Part shown: positions 1 through 6,598 of the stretch, in pieces
How the letters are laid out: every line of letters starts with the position of its first letter
Numbering within the stretch: the stretch's first letter is position 1
The notes under the pieces: model-generated
The model's database searches: none
What the model saw: the letters and a program-made list of their open reading frames with translations, nothing else
Told to the model about the DNA's origin: nothing
NCBI GenBank assembly: GCA_949288685.1
Contig: CASELB010000003.1
Coordinates: 1 to 22,558 of the forward strand
DNA length: 22,558 nucleotides
Direction of reading: 5' to 3'
Origin: an uncultured bacterium
Lineage (GTDB): Bacteria > Cyanobacteriota > Vampirovibrionia > Gastranaerophilales > Gastranaerophilaceae
Made by a program: the position numbers and the translations under genes

Positions 1-964
1 CATCGTAAACCTTTACTCCGTTAATTTCGCAAACTTTTTGCAGCCGCCTGCCCATACCGGAAAATTCTTCGAAATACGGCAGCAGCGGTTCAATATTGAC
101 TCCGGCAGTTGTTAATGCTGCAATTACCGAAAGCGCATTATAGATATTATGTATTCCCGGTATACTAAGTTTTATGGTATATAAGAATGTTCCTTTATTG
201 TATACATCAAAAACAGAGTGTGTTTCATGGAACTCTATATTTTTTGCCAGAAAATCCGCTTCATTTTTTATTCCGAAACTAACCGGTGATTGAATATTAA
301 GTCCGTTTATACCTTTATCATCTGCATTAATAACTATAGTTGTGTCTGAGAGTTTATTAATGTACCCGTTAAATGTACTTAAAAGCGATGTTAACCCGTC
401 TGTGTAAAAATCAAGGTGATCGGCTTCAAGATTATTTATTACAAGGATATCCGGAGAATATTTTACAATTGTGCCGTCGCTTTCATCAAGCTCTGCAATA
501 AAAAAATCTTCAGAATCGTGGTGAGCGTTGGTTGCAATATCAGGGATTATACCACCGACGACATAAGACGGGTGCAAGCCGCCTTTAGATAAAAGATATG
601 ATGCAAGACCGCTTGTTGTAGTTTTTCCGTGAGTACCGGAAAAGCCTATAAACTTACCTTTTATATGTGACAATTTTTCAAGTAAATCTGACCTGTGCAG
701 GATTGTCATACCTTCTCTCTTTGCTTTTACAAGTTCGGGATTGTTGCTTCTTATAGCAGAACTTACAATAACTATTGAATTTGACGGAAGATTAGACTCA
801 TCATGTCCGATATGGATATCAGCACCCATTTCTTTTAGTTTAGTTATATATTTACTGTCGCAGATGTCAGAACCTGATACGCTGCAGCCGGCTTCCAGCA
901 AGTATTTTGCAAGCCCGCTCATCCCGATACCTCCGACTGCTATAAAATGGTAATTCTTGTTCAC
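1..964 (-). CDS. murC: UDP-N-acetylmuramate--L-alanine ligase, C-terminus cut off by window edge
   Basis: MurC joins L-alanine to UDP-MurNAc using ATP, the first amino-acid addition of peptidoglycan synthesis, in the cytoplasm. About 321 N-terminal residues are visible. They carry the Rossmann start FIAVGGIGMSGLA, the ATP-binding loop GTHGKTTTS (about residue 110), the ELDESDGT segment and NLEADHLDFY, in the order expected for Mur ligases of the MurC type. The usual length is about 450-480 residues, so the C-terminal domain lies beyond base 1. The start is a GTG at 964, chosen because it directly precedes the Rossmann motif and has an AGAGG Shine-Dalgarno at 972-976 with good spacing. A promoter -10 lies just upstream, so murC probably begins a transcript running out of the window. 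The family call is firm. Confidence 0.95.
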   Translation of the reverse strand, partial: MNKNYHFIAVGGIGMSGLAKYLLEAGCSVSGSDICDSKYITKLKEMGADIHIGHDESNLPSNSIVIVSSAIRSNNPELVKAKREGMTILHRSDLLEKLSHIKGKFIGFSGTHGKTTTSGLASYLLSKGGLHPSYVVGGIIPDIATNAHHDSEDFFIAELDESDGTIVKYSPDILVINNLEADHLDFYTDGLTSLLSTFNGYINKLSDTTIVINADDKGINGLNIQSPVSFGIKNEADFLAKNIEFHETHSVFDVYNKGTFLYTIKLSIPGIHNIYNALSVIAALTTAGVNIEPLLPYFEEFSGMGRRLQKVCEINGVKVYD

Positions 965-970
965 AATAAA

Positions 971-998
971 ACCTCTATAATATCAAACAATATTATAG
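971..998 (-). promoter_or_regulatory. murC promoter -10, SD and overlapping inverted repeat
   Basis: A consensus TATAAT lies at 992-997 on the minus strand, about 28 bases before the GTG start. A perfect 9-base inverted repeat (975-983 and 990-998, 6-base spacer) covers the -10 and touches the SD at 971-976. No good -35 was found at the right spacing, so the promoter call is moderate. The symmetry could be an operator or chance in AT-rich DNA. Confidence 0.4.
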
Positions 999-1090
999 TA
1001 TAAAGATAGCCAACGCAATAGAGGAAAGAGAAAATGTTTATTATTTTTGCCCTGAATTTTTTGTCTGTACGGTTACCGTTTTAATATATA

Positions 1091-1115
1091 AAAAAAGCCC
1101 CCAGTCCAGGGGCTT
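1091..1115 (-). terminator. Rho-independent terminator
   Basis: Read on the minus strand, a 7-base-pair stem AAGCCCC/GGGGCTT (1109-1115 with 1095-1101) closes a 7-base loop and runs straight into six T residues at 1091-1096. It lies 33 bases past the stop of the small reading frame at 1148-1279 and would end that transcript or read-through from the gene upstream of it. The T-run is on the minus-strand side only. Confidence 0.8.
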
Positions 1116-1147
1116 AGATTCCGAGAGTTATTCAATTTTTATCGCTG

Positions 1148-1279
1148 TTAGAGCGACAAATTCTTCTCGATTTCGTATATTTTGTATAAAAGGCTGTCAA
1201 GTTGATCTTTCATCCATAATGTGTAAAGTTTAATGTTTTCTTGGAAACTATATGTTCCCGGCCAATAATATCTGCACAT
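1148..1279 (-). CDS. Candidate 43-residue small protein, function unknown
   Basis: A 44-codon frame (ATG at 1279, TAA at 1148) reads MCRYYWPGTYSFQENIKLY and continues to a charged, helix-prone tail ending KNLSL. It is rich in Tyr and Trp in the first half and amphipathic in the second half, with no signal peptide or membrane segment. Support for a real gene is contextual: a GGAG Shine-Dalgarno at 1289-1292 nine bases before the ATG, a TATACT box at 1305-1310, and a strong terminator beginning 33 bases after the stop. I recognise no family. The frame could also be chance in the 3' region of the upstream gene. Confidence 0.5.
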   Translation of the reverse strand: MCRYYWPGTYSFQENIKLYTLWMKDQLDSLLYKIYEIEKNLSL

Positions 1280-1304
1280 TTTTCTATACTCCAAAAATAT
1301 TTAC

Positions 1305-1333
1305 AGTATAGTTAACGGCATATTTTTGAAAAA
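1305..1333 (-). promoter_or_regulatory. Weak promoter candidate for the small reading frame
   Basis: TATACT at 1305-1310 (minus strand) could serve as a -10. The hexamer 17 bases upstream (1328-1333) reads TTTTTC, a poor -35. The predicted transcription start near 1298 would leave a leader of about 20 bases containing the GGAG at 1289-1292. Confidence 0.3.
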
Positions 1334-1356
1334 CTTTAATATTTTCGGATAAATCT

Positions 1357-2583
1357 TTACAAAAATTTACAAAATACGTCCATCGTATTTGGAAGAATGT
1401 GGTGGTACTTGTCTATTATAGGCTGAAATCTTGATTCAAATACTACATGGTCATTATCAACAGTAATCCACTCTGATTTATTTACGCCGTAGTGATAATC
1501 ATTCATTCCTTTTATACGGTGCTGGGTATCGTCAAGTATAAAGAAATTATTATGTCCCGTTGTATCATTATATTTCATATTTAAATCGATAAAATCCGGA
1601 ATATTTCCGCGTATTTCATCAAGTGTAATTTTTTTATCGACTTTCTGATGTTCAATAAAATCGTATATAGATGCGTTTAAGTTGTGATTATAATATTTTA
1701 AAGGGGCGGAGTTTCTGCAGTAATTTCTTGTAAGGTAGGTATCTATTTTACATAGTGTTCCTAATGCACAGGCATCATCAAGACTTGTTCTTTCTGTTGG
1801 TGCTATTTTTATGATAAATCTTTCGCCGTTTTCTCCTGAGATACCGAAAACATTTTTATCTGTTTTTCCGTCTGTAAAATATTTAAAATTAAAAGTTTTA
1901 CCGTCAAGGGTTAGTGGAGGAATATATTTATCTTTTTTATTGAGATTGATGTCCATAAAATTATGCAGGTATTTTACTATTCCCTCAAACTTTCCGTGAT
2001 TTATTTCTTCCGGCACATGCCCCAGTTCAAAATCATTGTTGTGATATATTTCACGGTGTTTTGCAAGCAGTACTTCTTCTTTCCAATCAGGTCTTATTTC
2101 AAGTAATTCAGATATAGATTTTGTGTTTTCAAAACGCTTATCAATGTATTTAGTATACGCCTGTTTATAAATATTGTTAGGGATAAAAGAAAGGAAAATA
2201 TCACTGCCGTATGGTAGTTTTTCTTCAAAGCCTTTCAGAAAATACTTCATGTTTCTCGGCTGCTTTATGATGCTGTCAATTAGTTCGTAGCTTAGGTCAT
2301 CGTTTTTTAGAATGGTGCGCACAAGTGTATCAAAGGCTTCTTTCCCTGTTTCAAGTTTGAGGAGAGAGTTAATAGCCGGTAATTTATCGTGTTGAATGAA
2401 CCATCTGTAATCTTTTAAAAGCCCTTCAATATTCGCAGGCTTAATGTTGCATCCAAAATGAACAGCTCTCAAACCTTTAGGTGCAAGACTACAAGATTTG
2501 CTGTTTGAATTTGCAGGAGTTTGTTTTTCATTATTTATTCCTGTATACGTGTAAATTGATTTTTGGACTGCTTGTACTTTCAT
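1357..2583 (-). CDS. Unknown 408-residue protein, possible kinase-like C-terminal half
   Basis: I do not recognise this protein by name. The first ~45 residues are Ser/Asn/Lys-rich and look disordered, ending in a short VHFG motif; there is no signal peptide. Residues ~50-200 look helical and charged. The second half has features that loosely follow a protein-kinase fold: a strand-like stretch with RFIIKIA (Lys259), a hinge-like IYDFIEH (~306-312), then D340 with N345 five residues later, followed by a hydrophobic strand and D362 in NDYHYG. These could match the beta3 Lys, the catalytic-loop Asp/Asn and the metal-binding Asp. This is pattern reading only. The ATG at 2583 has GGAG seven bases upstream and a good promoter at 2660-2687. 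The neighbours (trkH upstream) do not suggest a role. Confidence 0.75.
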   Translation of the reverse strand: MKVQAVQKSIYTYTGINNEKQTPANSNSKSCSLAPKGLRAVHFGCNIKPANIEGLLKDYRWFIQHDKLPAINSLLKLETGKEAFDTLVRTILKNDDLSYELIDSIIKQPRNMKYFLKGFEEKLPYGSDIFLSFIPNNIYKQAYTKYIDKRFENTKSISELLEIRPDWKEEVLLAKHREIYHNNDFELGHVPEEINHGKFEGIVKYLHNFMDINLNKKDKYIPPLTLDGKTFNFKYFTDGKTDKNVFGISGENGERFIIKIAPTERTSLDDACALGTLCKIDTYLTRNYCRNSAPLKYYNHNLNASIYDFIEHQKVDKKITLDEIRGNIPDFIDLNMKYNDTTGHNNFFILDDTQHRIKGMNDYHYGVNKSEWITVDNDHVVFESRFQPIIDKYHHILPNTMDVFCKFL

Positions 2584-2659
2584 AAAATATCTCCGCAGTT
2601 ATTAAATTCCTTAAATTTTGAAAATTGCCTGTTTAATTGAAAAATTGTTACAAAAGTTA

Positions 2660-2687
2660 ATTATAACTAAAAATATTTTAAAAACAA
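2660..2687 (-). promoter_or_regulatory. Sigma-70-type promoter for the 408-residue protein
   Basis: On the minus strand, TTGTTT (2682-2687) and TATAAT (2660-2665) are 16 bases apart. They lie in the 123-base gap after trkH. This gives the downstream gene its own start of transcription. No terminator for trkH was seen in this gap. Confidence 0.5.
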
Positions 2688-2706
2688 TTCTCTTATAAGG
2701 TAGTGT

Positions 2707-4140
2707 CTATTTTCTGAAATCCCAGAACTCGGGCTGCAGCAGTACAAGGAAAGGTATAATTTCCAGACGTCCGATTAACATATCAAAAATGAGAATTAAT
2801 TTTGTAACAGGGTTAAATCCGCTAATGTTATCAGGTGCAAATCCGATATTGCCCAGAGCATTTAGTGCACTTAAAGTTCCGAGTTCCGCATCGTGTTCTA
2901 TAAGGGTTATTATGATTGCCGAGAATATAAAAATAAGGATATAAAAGAACATAAATATAAGGACTTGTCCGATTACATCTTTAGGTACAATCTGGTTATT
3001 TGATTTTACATTAATAACCGCATTAGGGTGGAAAATTCTTGTAATTTCGGTTTTTAAAAATTTAAAAACAAGAACCCATCTGATAATTTTAATACCGCCG
3101 CTGGTCGAACTGGCGCTTGCACCTGTAAACATTGCCATGAATAAAAATACCTGAGCGCCGAGGTTCCAGCTTGAATAACTGTCTATTGCAAATCCGTTTG
3201 AAGTCATAACCGAAATTATACTAAATGCACCGTCTCTTATTACATCGGGAATGGTATAATTCATGTGCATATACCCGGAGACGGCGACTGCGGCGGTTAA
3301 AAATAAGAATATATAAATATAGACTTTAAATTCCTCATTGTTTGTAAGAATTTTAAGGCTTCGTCTGGTAAAACACTTCCACAGCAGGTTAAAGTTTGTA
3401 CCGCTTATTATCATAAATATTGTAATAATCCAGAGAGTAAGGCTTGTACACCTGCTAAATAAATTCCCGTCAACAACAAAACCTCCGCAGGATAAGGTCG
3501 ACATTGACGTACAAATGCTTTCAAACCATGTCATTCCGTTAATTTTTAATAAGATTGTTAACAGCACGGTAAGAAATAAATAAATTTTATACATAGCGCT
3601 TGCTGTTGAACGAATACGCGGGGTAAGCATTTCTTCTCCGGGTCCGGGAGTTTCGGCAAAAAACATTTGGCGCCCTGCAACGGCAAATTGCGGTAAAATT
3701 GCTATAAATATGACAAGTATTCCGAGCCCTCCGATTCCCTGACTTAATGCCCGCCAAAACAGCATCGCGTGCGGGTAGTTGTAGTGGGTAAGAATAGTGG
3801 AACCGGTTGTTGTTATTCCTGAGATCCCTTCATAAAGCGCGTCAATTGGAGAGATACCGAAAAACAAAAAAGGGACGGATAATATGACGCTTGAAATAAT
3901 CCAGCTTGTAACTACAATACCGAAACAGTTTGTTTTACGTATATCATTTAAGTTCTGGATATTCTTGCCGGCATTCTTAAACAGAAGAATGATAAACGCA
4001 GAGATTAATCCGGTATAAATAAATGGCATGATTGAAGAATACTCTTTATAGTATACTGCAACAGCAGCAGGCAGGATTAAAACAAGAATAAAAAATTTAA
4101 GTATTTTTTTTAGAACGAAAGCAAAATAATCAAATCTCAT
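2707..4140 (-). CDS. trkH: Trk/Ktr potassium uptake membrane subunit TrkH
   Basis: TrkH is the pore-forming membrane subunit of a Trk potassium transporter, gated by cytoplasmic TrkA. The protein has 477 residues, close to the family norm, and many hydrophobic segments. Four pore-loop signatures occur in order: GITTTGSTI, STLSCGGF, SVMTSNGF and LNALGNIGF. These correspond to the four MPM repeats whose conserved glycines form the selectivity filter. The IGRLEIIPFLVLLQPEFW segment near the C-terminus is typical of the family. The start ATG at 4140 follows the trkA stop by 3 bases and has AAGG inside the trkA end, so the two genes are translationally close and probably co-transcribed. No terminator was seen downstream. 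Confidence 0.95.
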   Translation of the reverse strand: MRFDYFAFVLKKILKFFILVLILPAAVAVYYKEYSSIMPFIYTGLISAFIILLFKNAGKNIQNLNDIRKTNCFGIVVTSWIISSVILSVPFLFFGISPIDALYEGISGITTTGSTILTHYNYPHAMLFWRALSQGIGGLGILVIFIAILPQFAVAGRQMFFAETPGPGEEMLTPRIRSTASAMYKIYLFLTVLLTILLKINGMTWFESICTSMSTLSCGGFVVDGNLFSRCTSLTLWIITIFMIISGTNFNLLWKCFTRRSLKILTNNEEFKVYIYIFLFLTAAVAVSGYMHMNYTIPDVIRDGAFSIISVMTSNGFAIDSYSSWNLGAQVFLFMAMFTGASASSTSGGIKIIRWVLVFKFLKTEITRIFHPNAVINVKSNNQIVPKDVIGQVLIFMFFYILIFIFSAIIITLIEHDAELGTLSALNALGNIGFAPDNISGFNPVTKLILIFDMLIGRLEIIPFLVLLQPEFWDFRK

Positions 4141-4143
4141 ACA

Positions 4144-5481
4144 TTAAACCTTAAAGAACTTCTTTAACTCCTGCGAGTTGCTTCTTGTTGTAAATATTAT
4201 AAGGGAATCCCCGTTCATAATAAGCGTGTTTCCTTTAGGAATGAGTATTTTGTTTCTTCTTTGAATTATACCGATAATCGCGCCTGACGGAAGTTTTAAA
4301 TCCATAATTTTTTGTCCGTGGAATTTTGAGGGTGCATCCAGTTCAAGAACTTCGCCCATCCCCTGCTCAACGGTTGCAAGAATATCAACATCATTTTCAT
4401 TTAAATCGTTTCTGATTTCTTTTATAACTGCGATATTTGAAGATATTGCAACATCAATACCGACTTTTTCAAATAATTGTACATTTGTATTTGATGATAC
4501 TCTTGTAACAACGCGTTTAACTCCTGCTTGTTTAGCAAGAAGAGAACAGAGCAGATTTTTTTCGTCGTTGTTTGTAACACTTATTACAACATCAAAGTCT
4601 TCAATGCCTTCTTCATTCAAAAGCTGGATGTTGGTGCCGTCACCGTTAATAATAAGAGTATTTTGAAGTTCTGATGCAAGGAATTCACATCTGTTTTCAC
4701 TTTTTTCGAAAATTTTGGTTTTTATTTTTAGTTTTTCGAGATTTTTGGCAAGCATCATACCTACGGTTCCGCCGCCGATAATTGCTGCATTTTTAACAAG
4801 TTCTTTCTCATGGAAAAAACGCCCTGCAAGAATATCAAGGGAAGACGGAGTTCCCATACATATAACTTTGTCATCGGCTTCTAAAACGGTGTCACCGTTA
4901 GGGATAAACAGTTCGCACTGACGTGTTACCCCTACAAGCAAAGAATCATCAGGAAATTGGCAATCTTTAACTTTCTTATTTGCAAGTATTGAATTTTCCT
5001 GAATTTTATATTCTAAAAGTCTTGCTTTTCCTTCTGCAAAATGTTCGGCATCAAGGGCTTTTGCAACTGTTACAATCCTAAATATTTCCTGCATCAGCAG
5101 TTCTTCCGGCCAGATTATGAAATCTAAGTCAAGGTCGCAGAAGTATTCTGAACCTTTTTTGCAGCCCATAGAAGTATGATATTCTTCTTTTGATATAAAA
5201 CAGACAGTTTTTACATCGCTTATTTTTTTTGCCGTAATACAGGCAACAATATTTGCTTCGTCGTTGTCAGTGCAAGCAATAAATACATCTGCATCTTCAA
5301 TTTGCGCATCCTTAAGTGTAGGAAGGCAGGTTCCGTTACCTGCAACAAATCCTATATCAAGTTTGTTGAATGCGTCTGTTCTGTTTTTTTCCTGATCTAT
5401 TATGATTATATCGTGATCTTCAAAAAACTCTGCAGCTATAATACATCCAATTTCATTTGCGCCGTATATTATAATTTTCAT
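4144..5481 (-). CDS. trkA: Trk potassium transporter regulatory subunit TrkA
   Basis: TrkA is the peripheral cytoplasmic ring protein that binds NAD(H)/ATP and gates TrkH. The protein shows two RCK modules, each with an N-terminal Rossmann fold and a C-terminal TrkA-C domain. The first begins MKIIIYGANEIG and the second has the cleaner nucleotide loop IIGGGTVGMMLA. The first loop reads GANEIG rather than the common GxGxxG, a mild deviation. I start at ATG 5481 (445 residues) instead of a TTG six codons earlier, because the family begins directly at the first beta strand. Also, a TTGACA/AATAAT promoter sits so that transcription would begin at this ATG. trkH follows 3 bases downstream. Confidence 0.93.
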   Translation of the reverse strand: MKIIIYGANEIGCIIAAEFFEDHDIIIIDQEKNRTDAFNKLDIGFVAGNGTCLPTLKDAQIEDADVFIACTDNDEANIVACITAKKISDVKTVCFISKEEYHTSMGCKKGSEYFCDLDLDFIIWPEELLMQEIFRIVTVAKALDAEHFAEGKARLLEYKIQENSILANKKVKDCQFPDDSLLVGVTRQCELFIPNGDTVLEADDKVICMGTPSSLDILAGRFFHEKELVKNAAIIGGGTVGMMLAKNLEKLKIKTKIFEKSENRCEFLASELQNTLIINGDGTNIQLLNEEGIEDFDVVISVTNNDEKNLLCSLLAKQAGVKRVVTRVSSNTNVQLFEKVGIDVAISSNIAVIKEIRNDLNENDVDILATVEQGMGEVLELDAPSKFHGQKIMDLKLPSGAIIGIIQRRNKILIPKGNTLIMNGDSLIIFTTRSNSQELKKFFKV

Positions 5482-5487
5482 TCCTAA

Positions 5488-5516
5488 ATTATTTCTCAAT
5501 GAGATAAATATGTCAA
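5488..5516 (-). promoter_or_regulatory. trkA promoter, probably leaderless
   Basis: On the minus strand a consensus -35 TTGACA (5511-5516) is followed after exactly 17 bases by AATAAT (5488-5493). Only six bases (5482-5487) separate the -10 from the ATG at 5481, so +1 would fall on the start codon itself. An AGGA immediately before the ATG is too close to act as an ordinary Shine-Dalgarno. Confidence 0.6.
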
Positions 5517-5551
5517 ATAAGTTAAGAAATTACCTAAGGTAAATTTGTTTG

Positions 5552-6457
5552 TTATGCGTGCGGGTGAGCTTTATCATAAACATCTTTTAGGTGTTTGGTT
5601 GATACGTGTGTATATATTTGTGTATTTGAAATTCCGGCATGCCCCAGCAGCTCTTGTACAACTCTGAGGTCTGCACCGTTTTCTATTAGCCGCGTTGCAA
5701 AACTGTGTCTGAATACGTGCGGGGTTACTTTTTTTTGAAGTTCAAGGTCTTTTACGGTTTCGTTAATAGCATTTCTTATACTTTTGTTTTGGAGTCTATA
5801 GCCGGTATTGTTGATAAAAAGCGGAGAGTCCTCGTCATTAGAAACATTGTACCCCGGAGCAATAAGGTTTCTTGCCGTGTTAATGTACTGAATAAGGTAA
5901 TTTTTTGCTCTGTCTGAAATTAGTACGATTCTTTCTTTTGCACCTTTACCCATTACTTTTATCTCATTATTTTCAATATTTAAGTCACCAAAGTTTAATC
6001 CGCTTAATTCCGATACGCGCATCCCTGTAGCCCATAGGAGTTCAAGTATAACTCTGTTCCTAAAACCTGCAGGGGTATCAATTTTAACGTGGTTTAAAAT
6101 GTTTTCTATTTCATCGGTAGTTAAAAATTTGGGAAGAGGCTTGGGGCGTTTAGGCGCGTTTAGTGAGATTGCCGGGTTTGTATCAACAATGCGTTCCCTG
6201 TAAAGATATTTGTAAAAAGTTCTTAATGCAGCAATTTTTCTGGCAAGTGTTGTTTTTTGATACTCAAATCTTTGTATAAAATAGATGTACTCTCTTAGCT
6301 TGTTAAAATCTGCTTTTTCAGGCGGGATATTATCAAGCCAGATCAGGAAACTCATAAGGTCTGAGACATAAGCACGTGTTGTATGTTCTGAAAAATTGCG
6401 CTCCACGTCAAGGTATGTTTTAAAATCATCAAGTAAATTTTTAGAACTGTTAAGCAT
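5552..6457 (-). CDS. xerD: Tyrosine recombinase XerD type
   Basis: A 301-residue site-specific tyrosine recombinase, the length of XerC/XerD, which resolve chromosome dimers at dif. The N-terminal SAM-like core-binding domain occupies about residues 5-90. The catalytic domain holds the full set: R147 (ATGMRVSEL), K171 (GKGAKER), H247 and R250 (HVFRHSFATRL), H273 (LLGHAG) and the nucleophile Y282 (QIYTHVS). The tail ending in HPHA resembles XerD more than XerC. The gene stands beside ordinary chromosomal genes, with no integrase-type att sites or phage genes nearby, which favours a housekeeping role. The ATG at 6457 has no strong Shine-Dalgarno. Its promoter at 6482-6510 contains a perfect palindrome. 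Confidence 0.9.
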   Translation of the reverse strand: MLNSSKNLLDDFKTYLDVERNFSEHTTRAYVSDLMSFLIWLDNIPPEKADFNKLREYIYFIQRFEYQKTTLARKIAALRTFYKYLYRERIVDTNPAISLNAPKRPKPLPKFLTTDEIENILNHVKIDTPAGFRNRVILELLWATGMRVSELSGLNFGDLNIENNEIKVMGKGAKERIVLISDRAKNYLIQYINTARNLIAPGYNVSNDEDSPLFINNTGYRLQNKSIRNAINETVKDLELQKKVTPHVFRHSFATRLIENGADLRVVQELLGHAGISNTQIYTHVSTKHLKDVYDKAHPHA

Positions 6458-6481
6458 TGTAAAATGATACTTTCTTCTTTA

Positions 6482-6510
6482 ATAATACGCTATAAGCGTA
6501 TTTTGTTCAA
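6482..6510 (-). promoter_or_regulatory. xerD promoter with perfect 19-base palindrome in the spacer
   Basis: Minus-strand TTGAAC (6505-6510) and TATTAT (6482-6487) are 17 bases apart. A perfect inverted repeat (8-base arms 6484-6491 and 6495-6502, 3-base centre) fills the spacer and enters the -10. A protein bound here would cover the RNA polymerase site, so an operator is likely. The lower-strand transcript would start near 6475. Confidence 0.55.
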
Positions 6511-6557
6511 TATTTTTAATAATTGTAAATGTATTATTTTTGCAATTTTGATAAGTG

Positions 6558-6592
6558 TATACTAAAATGGGTGTATTAAATAGTGGAGTATA
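6558..6592 (+). promoter_or_regulatory. -10 box and SD of the TPR gene
   Basis: TATACT at 6558-6563 lies about 35 bases before the ATG at 6599, and a GGAG at about 6585-6588 serves as Shine-Dalgarno. No convincing -35 was found at 16-18 bases. The promoter is divergent from that of xerD within a 141-base gap. Confidence 0.35.
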
Positions 6593-6598
6593 TTTTTA

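Noticed and set aside
741..953. Plus-strand open frame over the murC start region
   Set aside because: It lies wholly inside murC on the other strand and has no ribosome site or family features.
1069..1079. ACGGTTACCGT palindrome
   Set aside because: Arms of five bases only and no T-run or promoter box at a useful distance; a chance palindrome is likely.
5482..5499. TTG start of trkA six codons upstream
   Set aside because: No SD, an uncommon start codon, and it lies between the -10 and the -35 boxes; the ATG at 5481 matches the fold start.
5530..5542. TTACCTAAGGTAA palindrome between xerD and trkA
   Set aside because: Six-base arms with one central base, upstream of the trkA -35; possible operator but too short to claim without conservation data. 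It has no terminator T-run.
5552..6457. Xer-type recombinase as a sign of an integrated element
   Set aside because: Length, catalytic set and the HPHA tail fit housekeeping XerD, and there are no att-like repeats, tRNA gene, relaxase or phage genes around it.
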